Source: Deltaproteobacteria bacterium
GTDB lineage: Bacteria > Desulfobacterota > Binatia > Binatales > Binataceae
DNA length: 11,207 nt
NCBI GenBank assembly: GCA_021786815.1
Contig: JAJYMR010000241.1
Location: 1-11,207 of the forward strand
Direction of reading: 5' to 3'
The position numbers and the translations under genes are program-made. Under the pieces are notes generated by a model that ran no database searches, was not told the origin of the DNA, and saw only the letters and a list, made by a program, of their open reading frames with translations. Shown here one piece after another: positions 7,701-11,207 of this stretch (positions are counted from its first letter, which is position 1; each line of letters begins with the position of its first letter).

Positions 7701-9276
7701 GGTCGAGCGCGACGCGGCGTGCCGCGAGATCGTTCGCCGCGCGCTGGCCACGTCCGGACCGGTTACGCTTTCGGAGCTTGCGCGCCGTGTCGGCCTTTGC
7801 GAATCGGAGGTCGGGCAGGCGGTCTCGATGCTGGAAGCGGGCGGCGCAATCTTCCGCGGACATTTCATCTCGTCTTCGACCGAGCAATGGTGCGACCGAT
7901 ACGTCCTTGAGCGGGTCCATCGGATGACCCTTGCGCGGGTTCGCGCGGAAATCGAACCGGCTGAAGACCACGAGTACGCCCGTTTTCTCCTGCGATGGCA
8001 TCATGTTGGCGGCGCCGGGCTCGAGCCTGACCCGCATCAGTTGCTCCGTGCGGTGCTGGAGCAGCTTTCGGGCCTGGCCTTCGCGCCCGATTTCTGGGAG
8101 CGCGCGATTCTTCCCGCGCGGATTCCCGGCTACCGAAGCGAGTACCTTGACCTCGCCTGCATGAGCGGCGAGTTCGCATGGGTCGCGTTTGCGCCTGAAG
8201 GCGAGATCGCGGAACTGCCGTCAAAGGTTGCGTTCGTCGAGCGCCGAAATCCCTTTCCGTTCGAGTCGGGCAGCGACGATGAACCGTCGGACGCGAAGGA
8301 ACTTGCGGTGTGGCGCGCGCTGGTCGTAAGTGGAGCGCAATATCTCGACGAGGTTGCCGAACGCGCCGGTCTGTCCGAGCGCGACACGCTCGCGGCGCTG
8401 TGGCGGCTTGCCGCGCGGGGCAGGGTCTCCAACGACAGTTTCGCGCCGCTGAGGTTGTTCGCCGCCGAACCGGCCGCTGCGCGGATGCTCGAGGACGGCG
8501 CGACAACCGGCCATGGCGCGCGACGCGACGCCGCATTGCGGGCGCGACTTAAGTCGAGCGTGACGGGCCGATGGTCCGCATTGACGGCGCGAAAAACAGG
8601 CAGCGATTCGCGAAAGGCTGAGACTGGCCTCGACGACCGGCCGCGCGAGGCCGCGATGCTCCTGCTTAGGCGCCACGGTATCGTTGCGCGCGAGACGCTT
8701 TCGCTCGAGACGCTCGACTTTTCGTGGCCGGAGCTCCAGTTCGCGCTTCGGCGCCTCGAATATGCTGGTACGATACGGCGCGGATGGTTTGTCCGCTCGC
8801 TGTCGGGAGAGCAGTACGCGCTGCCGGAGGCCGCGGAGATGCTTCGTGCCGTGCGCGGCTCGAACGGCTCGGACGAACGCGTTGTCGCGCTGAGCGCGGC
8901 CGACCCGGCGAATCCTTACGGCGCGACGATTGCCGGATGCGGAATCGCGCGCGATGTCTCGAACGTCGTCGTGATACGCGCGGGCCGCGTCGTGCTCGGG
9001 CTTGCGGGACGCGCGATGTTGTCGCTCGGCGCGCATGGCGACGGCGAATTCAGGGACGCAATCGGCGCACTGCTTGCGATGCGCGGCAAGGTGGTTATCG
9101 ATACGGTCGACGAACGGCCCGCGCTCGACTCGGGGCGGGTTGCGACGCTCGCCGCTATCGGGTTCCATTCCGACGGACGCGCTCTCGTCTATGACGGCCT
9201 TCCCGGACCGCTTCCCGCGAAAGCGCGCGCGCAATCCGCCCCGCATCCTCACGAACGCGAGGCGAACCGGCGCTGA
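4714..9276 (+). CDS. lhr: Lhr-type ATP-dependent DNA helicase, full-length form
   Basis: This 1520-residue superfamily 2 helicase is close in length to the roughly 1540-residue E. coli Lhr, a 3'-to-5' DNA translocase linked to DNA repair. Motifs run in order: Q27 of the Q motif; Walker A APTGSGKT (49-56); TTPESL (147-152); Walker B VIVDELHAI (171-179); SAT (213-215); MAHHGSLARKER (318-329); motif V in ATASLELGIDVG (346-357); and arginine-finger motif QRIGRSGHS (376-384). A winged helix (about 425-510) and the Lhr-specific domain, with PAPGMAPTLPFWQTEAAGRS (569-588), complete the core to about residue 870. The remaining 650 residues match the large C-terminal extension, a series of winged-helix-like modules; in E. 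coli that part has been reported to act as a uracil-DNA glycosylase. All helicase motifs are intact and no frameshift is visible. Start: an in-frame TGA at 4699-4701 excludes upstream starts, leaving GTG at 4714 (GTG at 4723 is possible). It is probably transcribed alone and ends in its own terminator. Confidence 0.95.
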   Translation: MPGVLDGFHPAVRAWFLSRFDSPSRAQQLGWPVIGEAQSPPGHDVLLCAPTGSGKTLAAFMWAINRLVIEAESGSLSDEVSVLYVSPLKALANDIRLNLEEPLEGVRGAAERLGIALAPIRAGLRTGDTPANERSAMLRRPPHILVTTPESLFILLTSPRFRTRLASVRYVIVDELHAIAGNKRGAHLAATLERLERMLRLGGKPRPARIGLSATLNPVERLAEFLAGGEVKRDGTRTLRAVKVVRADDRLRAMDLKVLAPGPDLGPLATHEHWEAMYDEAARLIAEHRTTLVFTLSRRWAERVALNLQKRLGADAVMAHHGSLARKERLAAEQRLKRGELRAIVATASLELGIDVGAVDLVCQVDSPKSISAAIQRIGRSGHSLGATPKGRFFALTLDDLLECASCVRAIRAGRIDEVEIPAGCLDVAAQQIVAIAAEEDEIAERDLLEILRGAYNFANLDDASLGRLLSEMAAEPRERIRGAAPKIIYDPRGGRVRARRGARMAAITSGGTIPENGNYDVVIESEGRKIGDVEEDFAQESSRGDIFALGSMPWQIQRISRGRLMVEPAPGMAPTLPFWQTEAAGRSRSLSDETTELRRELATRLERGAEAEAIAYLGAECLLTERAARQAVDYVRRGVAALGAVPDRRTVVVERFFDGLGGTQIVIHAPFGIRFNRGLGLAIRKRLCQSFDFEIQASAIDDGCLLALNARHSFPLEALLPMLSSRSARDVLVQALLNAPMFEVRFRHVATRALSVMRSERGRKVPPYIQRLRAQELLAALFPGQQACFENRPPKIEVPDHFILGETVRECLEESTDAAAMEEFLRGVENGSVRVVNVDAVSPSAFAHRLLLAWDYSFLDGGERANRRSRTVQMNRGMAEDVFHSEDLAQMLSRDVIDAVVADVTGLAPGRRARNRDELHELLRAHGSLDEEEIAARASGDSGPLVEQLIGERRLLRMRPDAGANALFVSAEDAPLYASAYPDARFDGRVAPGPAVERDAACREIVRRALATSGPVTLSELARRVGLCESEVGQAVSMLEAGGAIFRGHFISSSTEQWCDRYVLERVHRMTLARVRAEIEPAEDHEYARFLLRWHHVGGAGLEPDPHQLLRAVLEQLSGLAFAPDFWERAILPARIPGYRSEYLDLACMSGEFAWVAFAPEGEIAELPSKVAFVERRNPFPFESGSDDEPSDAKELAVWRALVVSGAQYLDEVAERAGLSERDTLAALWRLAARGRVSNDSFAPLRLFAAEPAAARMLEDGATTGHGARRDAALRARLKSSVTGRWSALTARKTGSDSRKAETGLDDRPREAAMLLLRRHGIVARETLSLETLDFSWPELQFALRRLEYAGTIRRGWFVRSLSGEQYALPEAAEMLRAVRGSNGSDERVVALSAADPANPYGATIAGCGIARDVSNVVVIRAGRVVLGLAGRAMLSLGAHGDGEFRDAIGALLAMRGKVVIDTVDERPALDSGRVATLAAIGFHSDGRALVYDGLPGPLPAKARAQSAPHPHEREANRR

Positions 9277-9314
9277 CGCCGTCCGATGATGGCTCTCAGC
9301 GCCGGCTTTTCCTT
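9267..9314 (+). terminator. Intrinsic terminator of lhr, overlapping its stop codon
   Basis: Perfect 10-bp arms CCGGCGCTGA (9267-9276) and TCAGCGCCGG (9296-9305) are extended inward by GCC/GGC (9278-9280 with 9291-9293). The stem is followed by CTTTTCCTT. The left arm contains the last codons and the TGA stop of lhr. The convergent minus-strand gene stops at 9323, 18 bases from the stem, so the same hairpin may act for both directions, although the minus-strand side has only a TT after the stem. Confidence 0.8.
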
Positions 9315-9322
9315 GTCAATTC

Positions 9323-10978
9323 TCAAGGCGCGGTCGCGCTGTTAATCCATGTGCCCCACGCCGAGCACTGCCCCGAGCTGCACGGTTCGGTGGTTGCGTA
9401 TTCGGCCGCGAGCCAAAACGTCGAATCGTCGGTCGGATCCACGCTCGCGCCCGAGTAATCGCCCCATCGGTTGGCCTGCGTGTACGCGGCGCTTCCCGGA
9501 TTCACAAGCGCGGGGGAACCGGGCGTGCCGCCGGCCTGTTGCGTTATCTCGGCGACCGAGGGGCATTGTGAACCCGAGGATTCGCTGAAGACCGAGGCCA
9601 TGTTGCCGTATTTGTCCGTGCGCACGGCCGGATAGTACAGGTATTCGCCATGCACGCCGACGTCGAAATTCTCGGCGATGCTCGCGTTCGCGGCGGATGC
9701 GCCCGCGGGAATCGAAATCTCGATGAATCTCAGGCACGAACGCACGGCGGTGTCGGTCTCGGGTGTGCACGCGTCGTTGGCCGAGACCCATAGCGAGCCG
9801 CTTCGGTACATGGCGTCGAGCAGTGCGTTGTCGTTGGTGACGACGGTAGTGTTCGTGTTGCATTGCGCGGCGTCGGGCGGCGTGGAGAGCGTCGAAGGCG
9901 TCGCAGGCCCTGTGTAAGCGGCCGAGGAGAACGGCAGCGACTTTTCCGTTACCTGGCTTCCGCTGCCGACTCCCGGAACCCCGGTGACGCTCCATACCTC
10001 AACGCTGCTGGCCGACGCGTAAGCAGCCGCCGCCATGTACATCGTGTCGCTGGTCGTATTCTCGGTAAGGTCGAGCGCGGGCTCGATTGCGTAATCGCCC
10101 TGCGGCGCCGGATAGGTGTCCGCGCTGACGGCCTGGCCGTTTATCAGGTTGCTCTTGTTCAGGACCAGAAACTCGGTGCCGAGAAAGTTGTTTCCCGAGA
10201 AGATGTCGCCCGACAGCGCAAGCTTGTCGTAGTTCACGCCCATCTTCGGAAAATCAGGAAAGCTTTTGCCGGTCGAGAAGCTATACAGATAGAACGCTCC
10301 GGTCGGATCGCTGCTTGCCGAAACCGCGAGGTTCCATCCGCCGGGAGTCTTGCTCTTGTTTACCGTCGTGGTCACGACGAACCATCGCCCCGACGACGGA
10401 TCGAAAAGCACCCGCGGGTCGGTAAGTTCGGTCGAGGTCGGCAGATTGAAGAAATTGAACAGACTGAAAGTCGAGACCGTGTTGCCGTTCTTGTCCGCGA
10501 TCCTTCCCGCTAGGTTCACGGCTTCGAAGATGTAGGTAGGGCCGGCCGCAAGTATCGTGTCCGGCGGAACCCATCCGCCACTGTCCGAGAACTGAAGCCC
10601 CGCGAAACTTGCGCTCGTCGTTGGGACGGGCGTCGGCGTGGGAGCCGGTGTCGGAGTCGGGGTTGGCGTGGGCTTGCCGTGGCCGCCGCCACCACCGCCG
10701 CCCTTGTCTGGCTTGTGTGCGCCGGTCGGCAGAAATGCCGCCTTCTGGGCGGCGAGCACGTCCACGTTGGGGAATTTGCGCGGCAGGATTATCGCCGAAC
10801 CGGCCGATGGCCTGAAGCTAGGAAGCTTGGCCACCTCGACACGTCCGTAAGGTTCTACGACGGAAGCACTCGGCCCGGCGGCTTTCGCGCCCGACGCCGG
10901 GAGGGAGGCGAGCGCAACGCCGCACGCCAGGATGCCGTATGAGAGTCGATGAATCGCTCGGCCAATCAAATCTTTCAC
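9323..10978 (-). CDS. Secreted beta-rich protein with Gly and Pro-Thr linker, function unknown
   Basis: This 551-residue exported protein has a signal peptide (residues 1-33, hydrophobic about 14-27, cleavage after A-K-A). A short N-terminal region (34-92) is followed by seven glycines (93-99), a Pro-Thr/Ala linker (103-120), and a large domain (about 122-551) rich in short beta strands. That domain holds WVPPDTILAAGPTYIFEAVN (136-155), DPRVLFDPSSGRWFVV (187-202), SDPTGAFYLYSF (223-234), FPDFPKMGVNYDKLALS (240-256) and the closing RWGDYSGASVDPTDDSTFW (504-522). These motifs recur in uncharacterised secreted proteins that look like beta-propellers; no catalytic residues can be named. Six mature cysteines (373, 404, 415, 472, 533, 538) could pair as disulfides. 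The start is GTG, with GGGG about 8 bases upstream. AGGTGA overlapping that GTG could instead serve a TTG at 10969, giving a protein three residues shorter. Likely surface or extracellular; role unknown. Confidence 0.85.
   Translation of the reverse strand: MKDLIGRAIHRLSYGILACGVALASLPASGAKAAGPSASVVEPYGRVEVAKLPSFRPSAGSAIILPRKFPNVDVLAAQKAAFLPTGAHKPDKGGGGGGGHGKPTPTPTPTPAPTPTPVPTTSASFAGLQFSDSGGWVPPDTILAAGPTYIFEAVNLAGRIADKNGNTVSTFSLFNFFNLPTSTELTDPRVLFDPSSGRWFVVTTTVNKSKTPGGWNLAVSASSDPTGAFYLYSFSTGKSFPDFPKMGVNYDKLALSGDIFSGNNFLGTEFLVLNKSNLINGQAVSADTYPAPQGDYAIEPALDLTENTTSDTMYMAAAAYASASSVEVWSVTGVPGVGSGSQVTEKSLPFSSAAYTGPATPSTLSTPPDAAQCNTNTTVVTNDNALLDAMYRSGSLWVSANDACTPETDTAVRSCLRFIEISIPAGASAANASIAENFDVGVHGEYLYYPAVRTDKYGNMASVFSESSGSQCPSVAEITQQAGGTPGSPALVNPGSAAYTQANRWGDYSGASVDPTDDSTFWLAAEYATTEPCSSGQCSAWGTWINSATAP
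10619..10702 (-). repeat. Low-complexity tract encoding the poly-Gly and Pro-Thr linker
   Basis: Bases 10619-10672 are imperfect hexamers encoding alternating Pro-Thr, Pro-Ala and Pro-Val. Bases 10682-10702 encode seven consecutive glycines. The sequence is in frame and varies at third positions, so it is a real linker of the secreted protein rather than a pure slippage repeat, though length changes between strains would be expected. Confidence 0.9.
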
Positions 10979-11024
10979 CTGGAATACCCCAGAGTTTAAA
11001 ATTATGCCGTCGAATCACGTGCTG

Positions 11025-11052
11025 ATTGTAAAACTGACCCTAATCGAGCCAA
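11025..11052 (-). promoter_or_regulatory. Candidate sigma70-type promoter of the secreted-protein gene
   Basis: On the minus strand, TTGGCT (complement of 11047-11052; four of six -35 bases) is followed after 16 bases by TACAAT (complement of 11025-11030; five of six -10 bases). This gives a leader of about 40 bases before the GTG at 10978. A CACGTG palindrome lies just downstream at 11017-11022. The region 10979-11207 is otherwise without a convincing gene. Confidence 0.4.
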
Positions 11053-11207
11053 GGCGTCAAGAAACGACAAACGATTTCAGTTTGGTACTAATTGTTCTTT
11101 ATGGCAAAGAGGCGAGTATGTTGCGCGTCGGATGCCTGAAACGCCTATGTTTCCTCCGCGAATGGCCGTGGTTTGGGCGGTGGGCAGCAAATGCGCAAGA
11201 GACGCGG

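Noticed and set aside
11118..11207. Possible start of a plus-strand gene running off the right edge (ATG with AGAGG 5 bases upstream)
   Set aside because: Only 30 codons are visible, with no recognisable pattern and mixed third-position bases. Two minus-strand frames are also open from the edge, so coding cannot be decided here.

Overview
The window is high-GC bacterial chromosome. It holds six protein-coding genes on both strands and no sign of mobile DNA, tRNA, rRNA or CRISPR. Two products have Sec-type signal peptides and paired cysteines. This, with the DUF1329 family and the Pro-Thr linker, fits a Gram-negative, perhaps an uncultivated lineage such as Binatota, Desulfobacterota or a relative. 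That placement is a guess from protein style, not a computed assignment. Three of the six genes appear to use GTG starts.

Layout. Bases 1-35 form a strong hairpin with a short T run at the window edge. On the minus strand follow a secreted DUF1329 protein (58-1395), a 347-base gap with small dyads but no gene, and a PLP-dependent trans-sulfuration-family enzyme (1743-2903). A 192-base divergent spacer separates this from a plus-strand pair: a ThiO-type glycine oxidase (3096-4238) and, 11 bases later, a 115-residue degenerate response-regulator receiver domain (4250-4597). After a GC-rich spacer comes a full-length Lhr-type helicase (4714-9276), whose stop codon lies inside its own terminator hairpin. 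A convergent minus-strand gene (9323-10978) encodes a secreted beta-rich protein with a Gly/Pro-Thr linker. Its likely promoter lies at 11025-11052, and the remaining right edge shows no convincing gene.

How they fit together. Only thiO and the receiver look like one transcription unit. Lhr seems to have its own promoter, whose predicted start coincides with its GTG codon, so a leaderless mRNA is possible. The PLP enzyme and ThiO touch sulfur/amino-acid and thiamine-thiazole metabolism, but no other thiazole or methionine genes are visible, so a functional link is only a possibility. I see no clear new multi-gene system. The most notable points are the degenerate receiver paired with thiO, the leaderless lhr start, the terminator overlapping the lhr stop, and unusual residues at specificity positions in the PLP enzyme and perhaps in ThiO.
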